The notes: generated by a model not told the origin, from the sequence alone. A stretch of DNA of 64,000 bases from Streptomyces gilvus (GCF_022513565.1 NZ_JAKWBE010000014.1:161625-225624); one strand, 5' to 3'. Positions 8,565-16,992 are shown, numbered from the stretch's first letter. Translations and numbers: made by a program.

Positions 8565-9207
8565 TCCGCGCCCGCCGCGGCCCTTCGAGGCAGCCCAGCA
8601 CCTCCGCCGTGGTCACGACCGTGGCGACCAGGGCGAGGGTGTTACGGATCATCGCGGGGGTGTACTCGGAGGGCACTCCCGCTATCGCGTCGGAGGGCAC
8701 CACGACCGTGTAGCCGCGGTTGACCGCGTCGAAGACGGCGTTGGGGACGGCCACGTTGGCCGAGACTCCGGCCACGACGAGCGTGCGGCAGCCCAGGTTG
8801 CGCAGCAGCGCGTCGACGTCGGTGCCCTGGATCGGCGACAACCCGTGCAGCCGCCGTACCACGAGGTCCTCCTCGGCCACCTCGATGGGGGCCGCCACGC
8901 GCACCGCCGTGGTGCCGGACAGCTGCTGGACGGGCAGCCGTTCGGCGGCGCGGAAGAGGCGGGCGTTGCGGTTGGCGCCGCGTCCGTCGGGGCGGCGCTC
9001 GGCGATGGCGTGGACGACCTGGACGCCGCTCTGGTGCGCGGCGGACACGAGCCGCGCCACGTTGGCGAGGGCGCCCGAACGGCGTGCCTCGAGGGCGAGT
9101 TCCGGCAGGGCGCTGTCCGGGCCGACGACACCCTGCTGACACTCGACGGTGAGCAGCACGGTGGTGGCCGGATCGAGGAGTTCGCTGAGCTGTTCGCGGG
9201 ACGGCAC
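8551..9207 (-). CDS. Isochorismatase-fold protein lacking the catalytic triad
   Basis: The product has 218 residues from GTG 9207 (AGGGGG just upstream), which fits the fold better than the longer frame to 9255. The fold is recognisable from TVLLTVECQQGVVG, VVHAIAERRPDGRG and VAGVSANVAVPNAVFDAVNRGY. In active cysteine hydrolases the first motif carries Asp, a Lys precedes the middle of the chain and the last motif has VCV. Here these positions read Glu22, Arg118 or Arg119, and Ala153. It is therefore probably not a normal hydrolase. Confidence 0.85.
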   Translation of the reverse strand: MPSREQLSELLDPATTVLLTVECQQGVVGPDSALPELALEARRSGALANVARLVSAAHQSGVQVVHAIAERRPDGRGANRNARLFRAAERLPVQQLSGTTAVRVAAPIEVAEEDLVVRRLHGLSPIQGTDVDALLRNLGCRTLVVAGVSANVAVPNAVFDAVNRGYTVVVPSDAIAGVPSEYTPAMIRNTLALVATVVTTAEVLGCLEGPRRARIRPA

Positions 9208-9286
9208 GGTTCCCCCTCGTCGCGGGCGGCTGGAGCGGGCGAGAGTAGCGACCATTGCGCATGGACGGAAGACGACCCATGCTTTT

Positions 9287-9301
9287 CTGACGTGATGTCA
9301 G
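9287..9301. promoter_or_regulatory. Palindrome CTGAC-N5-GTCAG upstream of the PPOX gene
   Basis: A 15-bp dyad with 5-bp arms ends 46 bases before the ATG at 9348. The same spacing occurs at 16482-16496 before the SRPBCC gene. It looks like an operator, possibly TetR-type; no such regulator lies next to it. Confidence 0.45.
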
Positions 9302-9347
9302 AGGATCACCGGACCCTCTGGCACTTCGTGAGAGAAGAGGGGGACGC

Positions 9348-9815
9348 ATGACCGTCACTCAGCGCCGCGGCCGCAAGATCATGATGACGCCGGGCGAGCT
9401 GGACGAGTTCCTCACCGGCCAGCGCACCTGCCGGGTGGCCACCGTGTCGGCGGGCGGGGCCCCGCATGTCAGCGCGCTGTGGTTCGCCTGGGACGGCACC
9501 TCGGTCTGGCTGTACTCGGTGGTGCGCAGCAAGCGGTGGACCGACCTGCGGCGGGACCCGCGGGTCGCGATCGTGGTGGACTCGGGCGAGGACTACGACG
9601 AGCTGCGCGGCGTGGAGCTGTCGGGGACCGTGGAGTTCGTGGGCGAGTTCCCGCGCACCGGCGAGCTGTGCGCCGAACTCGACGTCCCCGAGACCCTGTT
9701 CGCCCGCAAGAACTTCGGCCTGGAGGAGATGCCGCACGACGGGCGGCACGCCTGGATCCGGCTGACGCCCGAGAAGATCGTGTCCTGGGACTTCCGCAAG
9801 CTGGGGGGCGCGTAG
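9348..9815 (+). CDS. Pyridoxamine 5'-phosphate oxidase-like split-barrel protein
   Basis: The product has 155 residues. The pattern is a flavin or F420-binding split barrel: LTGQRTCRVATVSAGGAPHV, then ALWFAWDGTSVWLYSV, then SKRWTDLRRDPRVAIVVDSG. A C-terminal WIRLTPEKIVSWDFRK is often seen in actinobacterial F420-dependent members. The reaction is probably reduction of an unknown small molecule. The start has GAGAAGAGGG upstream. It is a single gene, with a CTGAC dyad in its promoter region. Confidence 0.85.
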   Translation: MTVTQRRGRKIMMTPGELDEFLTGQRTCRVATVSAGGAPHVSALWFAWDGTSVWLYSVVRSKRWTDLRRDPRVAIVVDSGEDYDELRGVELSGTVEFVGEFPRTGELCAELDVPETLFARKNFGLEEMPHDGRHAWIRLTPEKIVSWDFRKLGGA

Positions 9816-9849
9816 GCGAGTTGATCGGGAGAAGGCAGGCACGTCGGGA

Positions 9850-10752
9850 TCAGCCGGCCTTCTCCGCCGCCTCCTGCAGCGCCTCCACCGCCGCCCGGAT
9901 CGACGGGCGGCGGTCGGCGTCCGCGCGCCACACGGCGTAGACGTACCGGTGCACGCGGTGCCGCACGGGCACGGCCCGCACTCCGGCCGGCATCGGGTCG
10001 CGGCCCAGCCGCGGCGCGACACACACCCCCAACCCGGCCTCAACCAGGGCGAGTTGGGTGTGGTGCTCCTCGGCGCGATGGGCGATCCGCGGCTCGATGC
10101 CCTTGCTGCGCAGGGTGTAGAGCAGCCATTCGTGGCAGAACTCGCCCTCCGGCCAGACCACCCACTCGTCCTCGCCGAAGTCGTCCAGGTCGACGTCGTC
10201 CCGGCCGGCCAGCGGGTGCCCCGCGGGCATGGCGATCTCCACCGGGTCGTCGAGGAGTGGCGCCTTCGCCAGCCCGTCGGGCATGGGCAGCGGCTTGTTG
10301 TACCAGTCCAGGACCACGGCGAGGTCGGCGTCGCCCCTCAGGACCGCGTTCACGCCCTCCTCCGGCTCCAGCTCCCGCGAGCGCACCCGCAGCGCCGGGT
10401 GGTCGTCGCGCAGGGCGGCGAGGGCGGCCGGGAAGAGTCCGCGCAGGGCCGTCGGGAACGCGACCAGCCGCAGCTCGCCGACCACCTGCCCGCGCTGCGC
10501 CTCCAGATCGGACTGGGCGAGCTCGACCTGCGACAGGATCCGGGCCGCGTGCTCGGCGAGCAGCCGGCCCGCGTCCGTGAGCCGCACCCCCCGGCCGTTC
10601 TTGGCCAGCAGCCGCTGGCCCACCTCCCGCTCCAGCTTGGCCATCTGCTGGGAGACGGCCGAGGTCGTGATGTGCAGCCCCTCGGCCGCGCCGCTGACCG
10701 AGCCGTGCCGGGCGAGGGCGTCGAGGGTGCGCAGGCGCTCCAGGTTCAACAT
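9850..10752 (-). CDS. LysR-family transcriptional regulator
   Basis: The product has 300 residues. The N-terminal winged HTH reads MLNLERLRTLDALARHGSVS followed by TTSAVSQQMAKLEREVG, and a type-2 periplasmic-binding-like effector domain follows. It is divergent from the EamA exporter gene, with only 74 bases between the starts. By the usual LysR pattern it probably controls that exporter and itself, in response to an unknown, possibly exported, compound. Confidence 0.92.
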   Translation of the reverse strand: MLNLERLRTLDALARHGSVSGAAEGLHITTSAVSQQMAKLEREVGQRLLAKNGRGVRLTDAGRLLAEHAARILSQVELAQSDLEAQRGQVVGELRLVAFPTALRGLFPAALAALRDDHPALRVRSRELEPEEGVNAVLRGDADLAVVLDWYNKPLPMPDGLAKAPLLDDPVEIAMPAGHPLAGRDDVDLDDFGEDEWVVWPEGEFCHEWLLYTLRSKGIEPRIAHRAEEHHTQLALVEAGLGVCVAPRLGRDPMPAGVRAVPVRHRVHRYVYAVWRADADRRPSIRAAVEALQEAAEKAG

Positions 10753-10760
10753 GTAAGCGA

Positions 10761-10803
10761 TGCTACGAGATATCTCGCGCGAAATCTCGATTGTGCTACG
10801 AGG
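10761..10803. promoter_or_regulatory. Divergent lysR-eamA control region with palindrome
   Basis: A perfect 12-bp palindrome CGAGATATCTCG lies at 10766-10777, followed by a related half-site AAATCTCG at 10782-10789. The word TGCTACGAG occurs at 10761-10769 and again at 10794-10802. LysR proteins bind dyads of this sort between divergent genes. Confidence 0.5.
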
Positions 10804-10826
10804 TGCTGTCCAGCATCGTTACGGCC

Positions 10827-11756
10827 ATGACCACCGCCACCGCGACCACCCGGACCCCCGTCCGCCCCGCCGCCCGCCGCCCCGCCCTCGACTGGCGTCT
10901 GCGCTTCGGCGCGCTGTCCCTGATCTGGGGCTTCAGCTTCCTCCTCATCAAGGTCGGCACCCAGGGCTACGCACCGTTCCACGTCACCCTGGGGCGGCTG
11001 GTGTTCGGTACGGCGGTGCTCGCGGGGGCGATGGCGGTGAAGCGGGAGCGGCTGCCGCGGGGCCCGCGCACCTGGGCGCATCTGACGGTCGCGGCCTTCC
11101 TGCTCAACGCCCTGCCGTTCTCGCTCTTCGCCTACTCCGAGCTGACGATCCCCTCGACACTGGCGGGCATCTGCAACGCGACCTCGCCGCTGTGGGGCAT
11201 GGCCCTGTCCCTGGTCGCCCTCTCGGAGGACCGGCCGACCCGCGTCCGGGTCGCGGGGCTCGGCATCGGCTTCCTCGGCGTCCTGACGGTCCTCGGCGCA
11301 TGGCAGGGCTTCCACGGCCTGGACGCGACGGGCACGGCGATGGCCCTGACGGCCTCGCTGAGCTACCCCGTCGGCTGGATCTACGTCCGCCGCACCCTGG
11401 CCGGCTCCAGCCACTCGAACCTCTCCCTGACGGGCGCCCAGTTGCTGCTGGCCACCCTCCAACTGGCCTTCGTGACCCCGCTGTTCACCTCCCTGCCCAC
11501 CCGCTTCCCGGCCGTCCCCCTTCTCGCGATCGCGGCGCTGGGCGCCCTGGGCACCGGCCTCGCCGTGCTCGTCCAGTACGGCCTGGTCGCCGAGGTCGGC
11601 CCCACCACGGCCCAGATGGTCACGTACTTCATCCCGGTCATCGCGACCGTCGCGGGCGTGGCGGTCCTCGGCGAGTCCCTGACCTGGTCGACTCCGGTGG
11701 GCGCGGTGATCGTCCTGGCGGGCGCGGCACTGACCCAGGTGCGCCGACGCGCCTGA
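10827..11756 (+). CDS. EamA/DMT-family exporter
   Basis: The product has 309 residues from ATG 10827; the site upstream is poor, so a slightly different start is possible. About ten hydrophobic segments form two EamA repeats, starting LRFGALSLIWGFSFLLIKVG and again around TAMALTASLSYPVGWIYVRR. DMT exporters move amino acids, purines or drugs out of the cell, driven by proton exchange. The divergent LysR gene is its likely regulator. The substrate cannot be told from sequence. Confidence 0.9.
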   Translation: MTTATATTRTPVRPAARRPALDWRLRFGALSLIWGFSFLLIKVGTQGYAPFHVTLGRLVFGTAVLAGAMAVKRERLPRGPRTWAHLTVAAFLLNALPFSLFAYSELTIPSTLAGICNATSPLWGMALSLVALSEDRPTRVRVAGLGIGFLGVLTVLGAWQGFHGLDATGTAMALTASLSYPVGWIYVRRTLAGSSHSNLSLTGAQLLLATLQLAFVTPLFTSLPTRFPAVPLLAIAALGALGTGLAVLVQYGLVAEVGPTTAQMVTYFIPVIATVAGVAVLGESLTWSTPVGAVIVLAGAALTQVRRRA

Positions 11757-11790
11757 GACGCGGGGCGCCGTCGCCGGTACGGGGCCGGGC

Positions 11791-13122
11791 TCAGACGTAG
11801 GTACGCGTGGACGCCGGTCCCAGGGCCTGGGCGACCGCGTCCGCCAGTGGGGGCGTCTCCTCCGGTGCGAGGGTGGAGACCGTGATGCGGATGCCGGGCG
11901 GGGCGCTCATACGGAAGCGGGCCCCCGGTGACACCGCCCAGCCGGCGTGCAGGAGGCGGGCGACGGCGCCCGTCTCGTCGGGGACCGGGATCCAGACGTT
12001 CAGGCCGCTGCGGCCGTGCGCGGCGACGCCCCGCTCGGCGAGTGCGTCGATCAGCAGGTCTCGGCGTTCCCGGTAGGCGGCCGCCACCGCGTCCGGGTCG
12101 AGGGCGTCGTCGGTCCACAGGTGCACCACCGCCCGCTGGACGATGCGGCTGACCCAGCCGGGGCCCAGGCGGTGCCGGCCGGTCACGCGGTCGACGGTGA
12201 CGGGGTCGCCGGTGAGGACGGCGAGGCGCAGATCGGGGCCGTAGGCCTTGGCGACCGAGCGGACGAGGGCCCAGTGGTGGGTGACACCGGCCAGGGGGTG
12301 CAGGGGCAGGTCGACGATGCCGTGGCCGTGGTCGTCCTCGATCAGCAGGGTCTCCGGGTGCTCCCGCAGCACGGCCCGCAGGGCACGCGCGCGTGCGGCG
12401 GTCACGGCGGCGCCGGTCGGGTTCTGGGCGCGGTCGGTGACGACGAGCGCCCGTGCACCGCCCACCAGGGCCCGCCGTACGTCCTCGGCCCGCGGCCCCT
12501 CGTCGTCGACACCTACCGGCGCCGTCCGCAGTCCGAGCGCCGGGATCAGGTCGAGCAGGCTGCCCCAGCCGGGGTCCTCGACGGCCACGGTGTCCCCGGG
12601 CTTGAGGTGGGCCGCGAGCACCCGCTCGATGGCGTCCAGCGAGCCGGACGCGACGGCGAGCGGCCCGTCCGGCACACCGTCGGCGTCCAGTCGCGCACGG
12701 GCGATACGGGCCAGCTCGGGCTCCACCAGGGCGTCCCCGTACAGCACGGGATCCCGGTCACCCTGCTCGGCGGCCGCCGCGAAGGCCTTCGCCAGCGGCG
12801 GCAGCAGCGCCGGGTCAGGATTGCCGCTCGCCACGTCCCGCACACCCTCGGGGACGTCCATCCGCGCGTACTCGCGGCCCGTGGTCGCCGGTTTCGACCG
12901 CACGCGACTGCCCCGCCGCCCGGCGGTCTCGATCACCCCGCGCTCCCGCAGGATCCGGTACGCGGCCGCGACGGTGTTGGGATTCACCCCCAGCTCGACC
13001 GCCAACTCCCGCATGGGGGGCAGCGGTTGCCCGGGTTCCAGCTCTCCCGAACCCACCGCGCGCTCGACGCTCGCCGCAATCTCTGCTGCGCGTCGCCCTT
13101 CGATCCGATATCCTCCTAGCAC
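11791..13122 (-). CDS. MocR-type regulator (GntR HTH fused to PLP aminotransferase fold)
   Basis: The product has 443 residues. The first 80 are a GntR winged helix (LPPMRELAVELGVNPNTVAA, AYRILRERGVIE). The rest is a class I aminotransferase fold with VRSVAKAYGPDLRLA supplying the Schiff-base Lys, QNPTGAAVT, and an Arg near the C-terminus (GIRITVS). MocR proteins sense PLP or a PLP adduct and usually regulate a divergent neighbour. Here that neighbour is a pair of FMN split-barrel genes, one resembling pyridoxamine-phosphate oxidases. A palindrome sits between them. Confidence 0.92.
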   Translation of the reverse strand: MLGGYRIEGRRAAEIAASVERAVGSGELEPGQPLPPMRELAVELGVNPNTVAAAYRILRERGVIETAGRRGSRVRSKPATTGREYARMDVPEGVRDVASGNPDPALLPPLAKAFAAAAEQGDRDPVLYGDALVEPELARIARARLDADGVPDGPLAVASGSLDAIERVLAAHLKPGDTVAVEDPGWGSLLDLIPALGLRTAPVGVDDEGPRAEDVRRALVGGARALVVTDRAQNPTGAAVTAARARALRAVLREHPETLLIEDDHGHGIVDLPLHPLAGVTHHWALVRSVAKAYGPDLRLAVLTGDPVTVDRVTGRHRLGPGWVSRIVQRAVVHLWTDDALDPDAVAAAYRERRDLLIDALAERGVAAHGRSGLNVWIPVPDETGAVARLLHAGWAVSPGARFRMSAPPGIRITVSTLAPEETPPLADAVAQALGPASTRTYV

Positions 13123-13133
13123 AAAGCAGATTA

Positions 13134-13145
13134 TGCACTAGTGCA
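13134..13145. promoter_or_regulatory. Candidate MocR operator
   Basis: The perfect 12-bp palindrome TGCACTAGTGCA lies 11 bases upstream of the mocR start and 63 bases before the divergent split-barrel operon. Its position would let one protein control both promoters. Confidence 0.55.
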
Positions 13146-13208
13146 ATTAGCGCCGCAAGGCGAGAAGCAGACCACCGCACGACGAAGCAACGAGTTCTGG
13201 AGAACGCC

Positions 13209-13892
13209 ATGCAGGGGACCGCCCAGCCGACGTCGCCGCCCGCCGCCTACACGCCGACCGACCGCACCGTCCCCACGCGCTCGGCGGACCGGGCGTCGTA
13301 CGACAGGGAATTGGTGCACTCGATACTCGACGAGGGATACGTCTGCCACCTGGGCTTCGTCCGCGACGGGCGGCCGGTGGTCCTGCCGACTCTCTACGGG
13401 CGGGTCGGCGAGCGGCTGTACGTCCACGGCTCGACGGGCTCGCGTCCGCTGCGGATGACCGGACAGGCCGACCCGGGCCTCCCGGTCTGCCTGACCGTGA
13501 CACACGTCGACGCGCTGGTCCTGGCCCGCTCCGCCTTCCACCACTCGATCAACTACCGCTCCGTCGTGGTCCACGGCATCGCCCACGACGTCACGGACCC
13601 CGAGGAGAAGCGGGCGGCCCTGGACGCGCTGGTCGACCACGTCGTGCCGGGCCGCGCCGCCGACTCGCGCCCCGCGAACAAGAAGGAACTCGCGGCCACC
13701 GCCGTCATCCGCCTCGACCTCGACGAGGTCTCCGCCAAGCTCCGCACCGGCGGCGTGAACGACGAGCCCGCGGACCTCCCCCTCCCCCACTGGGCCGGGC
13801 TCGTCCCCCTGCGCAAGGGGTACGACGCCCCCGTGGCCGACGCGGACCTGACGCCCGGCATCGGGCTCCCCGACTACCTGACGGTCCGCTGA
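13209..13892 (+). CDS. Pyridoxamine 5'-phosphate oxidase-like flavin split-barrel protein (NimA-like)
   Basis: The product has 227 residues. LVHSILDEGYVCHLGFVRDG, PVVLPTLYGRVGERLYVHGS and the later VDALVLARSAFHHSINYRSV follow the pattern of NimA-like and PPOX proteins with a conserved His pair. It is the first gene of a two-gene operon whose stop codon overlaps the next start (TGATG). Divergence from mocR suggests it is the regulator's target. It may act on a vitamin B6-like substrate, but that is inference from the context. Confidence 0.85.
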   Translation: MQGTAQPTSPPAAYTPTDRTVPTRSADRASYDRELVHSILDEGYVCHLGFVRDGRPVVLPTLYGRVGERLYVHGSTGSRPLRMTGQADPGLPVCLTVTHVDALVLARSAFHHSINYRSVVVHGIAHDVTDPEEKRAALDALVDHVVPGRAADSRPANKKELAATAVIRLDLDEVSAKLRTGGVNDEPADLPLPHWAGLVPLRKGYDAPVADADLTPGIGLPDYLTVR

Positions 13893-14521
13893 TGCTGATC
13901 CACCCCTGGGACGCGGCACACGACGACTCGGAGTGGCAGCGGTGGCTCGCGGTCCACGACTTCGGACAGCTCGCCGTCAACGGACTGCCCGGCGAAGCAC
14001 CTTACGTACAGCCGCTGCACTTCCTCTACGACGCCGGACGCGGCGAGGTCCTGACCCACCTGGCCCGGCCCAACCCGCTGTGGCCGGCGCTGGAGGCGAA
14101 CCCGGACGTCGTGCTGAGCGTGGTCGACGACTACGTGTACGCGCCGGGCTACTGGCAGGCCATGCCCGGCACACCATCCGAGCACGGCACGCCGACGAGC
14201 TACTGCGCGGCGGTCCAGCTCCGGTGCCGCGCCCATCTGGTGGACGATCCGGCGGAGAAGGCCGAGCTGCTCAACCGCCTGGTCGACCACTTCCAGCCGG
14301 AGGGCGGCTCGGCGCGCGTGGCGGTGGGCGAGGTGCCGTACGGCAGGATGCTCGCCGGTCTGCGCGGGGTGCGGCTCGACGTCGTGGACGTCCGCGCGAA
14401 GTTCAAGTACGCCAACCACAAGCCCGAGGTGCACGAACGGGTGGCGGCGGCGCTGACGCAGCGAGGCGGTCCGCGTGACACGGCCGCGCGTGCGCATCTG
14501 GCGCGCAGGCACGGGGTGTGA
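13892..14521 (+). CDS. FMN-binding split-barrel protein, PaiB-like
   Basis: The product has 209 residues. The PaiB / FMN-binding pattern is clear: LAVNGLPGEAPYVQPLHFLY, ARPNPLW, and YVYAPGYWQAMPGTPSEHGTPTSY split over the usual W-Y region. The C-terminal AKFKYANHKPEVHERVAAAL resembles the PaiB C-terminal Lys-rich motif. PaiB proteins were first described as negative regulators in Bacillus, but most members are probably FMN enzymes. It is translationally coupled to the upstream NimA-like gene. The fold is fairly certain, the role is not. Confidence 0.82.
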   Translation: MLIHPWDAAHDDSEWQRWLAVHDFGQLAVNGLPGEAPYVQPLHFLYDAGRGEVLTHLARPNPLWPALEANPDVVLSVVDDYVYAPGYWQAMPGTPSEHGTPTSYCAAVQLRCRAHLVDDPAEKAELLNRLVDHFQPEGGSARVAVGEVPYGRMLAGLRGVRLDVVDVRAKFKYANHKPEVHERVAAALTQRGGPRDTAARAHLARRHGV

Positions 14522-14553
14522 CACCAACTGCCGTACCGGCGCTGATCATTGAG

Positions 14554-14583
14554 GGAGGGGCCGCACGGGGGTGGGCCCCTCTC
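14554..14583. terminator. Convergent hairpin terminator
   Basis: GAGGGGCC (14555-14562) pairs with GGCCCCTC (14574-14581) around an 11-nt loop. It lies between the convergent PaiB-like and EamA genes and could serve both. Confidence 0.55.
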
Positions 14584-14599
14584 CGCACACCCGCTCCGG

Positions 14600-15604
14600 C
14601 TAGGTGGCCGTTCCCCGGGCCGACAGCTCGCGTTCCGGGCCGCCGCCGGCCACCGGGTCCGGGGAGGGCTTGGCCGGCGCGGAGGACTGGGCGATGAAGG
14701 CGCCCACGAGGACGACCGCGCCGCCCGCGATCTGCGGTGCCGAGAGGTGCTCGCCGAGCAGCACCCAGGCCAGGACGGTCGCTATGACCGCTTCCAGGCA
14801 GGCCACGACGCCCGCGACCTGCGGCGAGAGCCGGCGTACCGACAGCACGCCGGTGACGTAGGCGAGGACGGTCGCGATCAGCACGATCCACGCCAGCAGC
14901 AGGCCTGCGGAGACCGGGGTGCCGTTCATGTGCGCGGTGCCGGACAGCACCGACCAGTCCATGGACCAGGGGCGGGCGACAGCCGTAAGCAGGAGGGCGC
15001 CGATCAGCAGGCCGTAGGCGATGACGCCCAGTGGGTCCGGAGCCTCGTCCCCGGCGTCGCTGCCCTGGTCGGACAGGACGAAGTAGCCGACCTGACAGCA
15101 GGCGGCGCCGAGCGCGAGCAGCAGGCCGAAGACGTCGAAGCTCAGGCCCGACCAGACCTCGACCACACAGGCCAGACCGCCGACCGCGAGGACGACTCCC
15201 GCCGCGGCGGCGCGGGTCACCGGCCGCCGCTGCACGAACCGCACCCAGCCCAGCACCAGGGCGGGCGCGAGGTACTCCACGAGCAGCGCGACCCCGACGG
15301 GGATGCGGGAAAGCGCGGCGAAGTAGCAGGCCTGCACACCGGCCACCGCGAGCAGGCCGAACCCGGCGAGCAGGGCCGGGCGGCGGAACAGCAGCGTGCG
15401 GTGACGCACCGCGACCGGCAGCATCACCAGGGCCGCGCCGGTCACCCGCAGCCACACCACGTGCAGCGGGTCGAGTCCGGCCTCGATCAGCGGTTTCGCC
15501 GCGACGCCGGACCCTCCGAAGGCGAGCGCGGACACGAGCGCGAGCCCGAGCCCGACGCCCTTGCCGCGACCGGCCTGACTGCTCTGTGAGGTACGCACCG
15601 GCAC
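14600..15604 (-). CDS. EamA-family transporter (RhtA-like)
   Basis: The product has 334 residues from GTG 15604. Ten hydrophobic segments are seen, starting GVGLGLALVSALAFGGSG and ending AGGAVVLVGAFIAQS. Motifs such as LSRIPVGVALLVEYLAPALV and the second-repeat LLGEHLSAPQIAGGAVVLVG match RhtA-like exporters of threonine and homoserine. A charged cytoplasmic insert (SDQGSDAGDEAPDPLG) lies in the middle. The ribosome site is weak, so the start is uncertain by a few codons. Confidence 0.88.
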   Translation of the reverse strand: MPVRTSQSSQAGRGKGVGLGLALVSALAFGGSGVAAKPLIEAGLDPLHVVWLRVTGAALVMLPVAVRHRTLLFRRPALLAGFGLLAVAGVQACYFAALSRIPVGVALLVEYLAPALVLGWVRFVQRRPVTRAAAAGVVLAVGGLACVVEVWSGLSFDVFGLLLALGAACCQVGYFVLSDQGSDAGDEAPDPLGVIAYGLLIGALLLTAVARPWSMDWSVLSGTAHMNGTPVSAGLLLAWIVLIATVLAYVTGVLSVRRLSPQVAGVVACLEAVIATVLAWVLLGEHLSAPQIAGGAVVLVGAFIAQSSAPAKPSPDPVAGGGPERELSARGTAT

Positions 15605-15676
15605 ATGATGACAGGCGTCGACAGGAGCGTCACCCCCGATGACACCTGTCTCACCGGATGGACGGTCCGGCGCCCG

Positions 15677-16231
15677 TCACTGGCCGGACCACTCCGGCCG
15701 GGTGAGCCGGTCCTCGATTCGGGCGAGCACCTCGTACGGGTCGATTCCGGCGCGGGCCAGCACCTCGACGGCCCGCGCCTGCGGGTCCGCGAGGATCGCC
15801 GCGAGCAGGTCGACGCCGAGCGCCGCGTCCTCGCCGCGGTGGGCGGCGCGCGCGGCGGCGTCCTCCATGGCGCCGGCGGCCAGCGGCGAGAAGCCCGCGC
15901 TCCCGGCCACCACGGGCACGGCGCCGGAGTCCTCGACCGAGCCCTGCCAGCGCAGCCCGTAGCCGATGCTGCGCTGCACGAGATAGCCGAGCAGCCGGGC
16001 GTTCTCCGCGCCGTCGTCGAAGACGGCGCGCACATCGGGGTCGTACTCCAGGAGCGAGTGCAGCAGATGGGCGGTGTCGATCTGCCGGTCCCCGTCGCGG
16101 ACCGCGCGGCGGCGGGCACCCGAGACCACCGCTGCCAGTGCGGCGCTGAGCTTGGCATCGTTGTCCGGGCGAGGGCCGACGGCCGGCTCCTCGGCCTGCT
16201 GTCGGGGTATACGGGGTGGCACATCCCCCAC
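15677..16231 (-). CDS. Stand-alone Clp N-terminal (Clp R) domain protein
   Basis: The product has 184 residues. Two Clp R repeats are visible: KLSAALAAVVSGARRRAVRD with DTAHLLHSLLEYDPDVRAVF, then AAGAMEDAAARAAHRGEDAA with LLAAILADPQARAVEVLARA. No AAA+ domain follows, so it cannot unfold proteins alone. Such proteins may act as adaptors or decoys for ClpC, though some are simply annotated as Clp-N proteins. The GTG start at 16231 is uncertain. It follows the EamA gene's promoter region with about 70 bases between. Confidence 0.8.
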   Translation of the reverse strand: MGDVPPRIPRQQAEEPAVGPRPDNDAKLSAALAAVVSGARRRAVRDGDRQIDTAHLLHSLLEYDPDVRAVFDDGAENARLLGYLVQRSIGYGLRWQGSVEDSGAVPVVAGSAGFSPLAAGAMEDAAARAAHRGEDAALGVDLLAAILADPQARAVEVLARAGIDPYEVLARIEDRLTRPEWSGQ

Positions 16232-16481
16232 CCCATCAGTCCCCGGCGTCCGCGGTCATCCCCGGGGGGAACCATTTCGGCGTCCCACGGAGAGTGGACG
16301 GCGTACGCCGGAATCTCCTCCTTGCGGATGAGATCAGGTGGCTTTACCCGGAGGGGCGCGCGCCATCCTGCCGCGCACCGGATGTGTCCCTGCCGGTCGT
16401 GGACGGCAAGCGGTACGGGTACCGGGTGGACGCCCCGGGGGACGTATGACGAAAGCGCCGTCCCGCGCGCGTGCACAATTT
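16232..16481 (+). other. Intergenic stretch with a doubtful short reading frame
   Basis: A rightward frame from a possible GTG at 16294 to 16449 would give 51 residues containing LLLADEIRWLYPEG and a C-terminus YGYRVDAPGDV. Its codon third positions are about 80% G or C, weaker than neighbouring genes, and no good ribosome site precedes it. It may be a real small gene or a remnant. The rest is the probable promoter area of the Clp-N gene. Confidence 0.3.
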
Positions 16482-16496
16482 CTGACGCCTCGTCAG
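16482..16496. promoter_or_regulatory. Palindrome CTGACG-N3-CGTCAG upstream of the SRPBCC gene
   Basis: Perfect 6-bp arms around three bases, 67 bases before the ATG at 16564. It shares the CTGAC-N5-GTCAG layout with the site at 9287. Likely a repressor operator. Confidence 0.5.
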
Positions 16497-16563
16497 TATT
16501 GAATGTTGCGATCCCTGCGGTTACTTTCCGCGACACCACAGCCCGACACGAAGAGGTGGTCGC

Positions 16564-16992
16564 ATGCCCGAAATCAGCGCGGAGGCACGGATCGAGGCGC
16601 CGGCCGAGAAGGTGTGGGCGCAGCTCACGGACTGGCCCGCGTACGGCGAGTGGAACGCCACCCACACCAGCTTTCCGCAGGGCGGCCCGGCGGCGCTGGA
16701 GGTGGGCGCGACCTTCCAGGAGAACATGAAGCTGATGGGCTTCCCGGCCGAGGTCGAGTGGACCGTCTCGGAAGTGGAACCGGCCCGGCGCTTCGTCATC
16801 ACGGGCAAGGGGCCGATGGCGGTGAGCCTCGCCACCCGCTACACCCTCACCCCGGACGGCGACGCCACGAAGGTCCGTATCGAGGGGGAGTTCACGGGCG
16901 CCGCGGTGACCCTGATGGCGGGCAAGCTCAGGGACTCGGGCACGGCCGCCCTCAACGAGTCGCTGCGCAAGCTGGCGGGGCTGGTGTCCTGA
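16564..16992 (+). CDS. SRPBCC-family (polyketide cyclase/dehydrase-like) protein
   Basis: The product has 142 residues, with GAGG upstream of the ATG. The N-terminal IEAPAEKVWAQLTDWPAYGEWN is the START/Bet v1-like signature, followed by beta strands and a long C-terminal helix. Such proteins bind hydrophobic ligands in a central cavity and may be cyclases, lipid carriers or of unknown role. It stands alone and is convergent with padR. Confidence 0.85.
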   Translation: MPEISAEARIEAPAEKVWAQLTDWPAYGEWNATHTSFPQGGPAALEVGATFQENMKLMGFPAEVEWTVSEVEPARRFVITGKGPMAVSLATRYTLTPDGDATKVRIEGEFTGAAVTLMAGKLRDSGTAALNESLRKLAGLVS

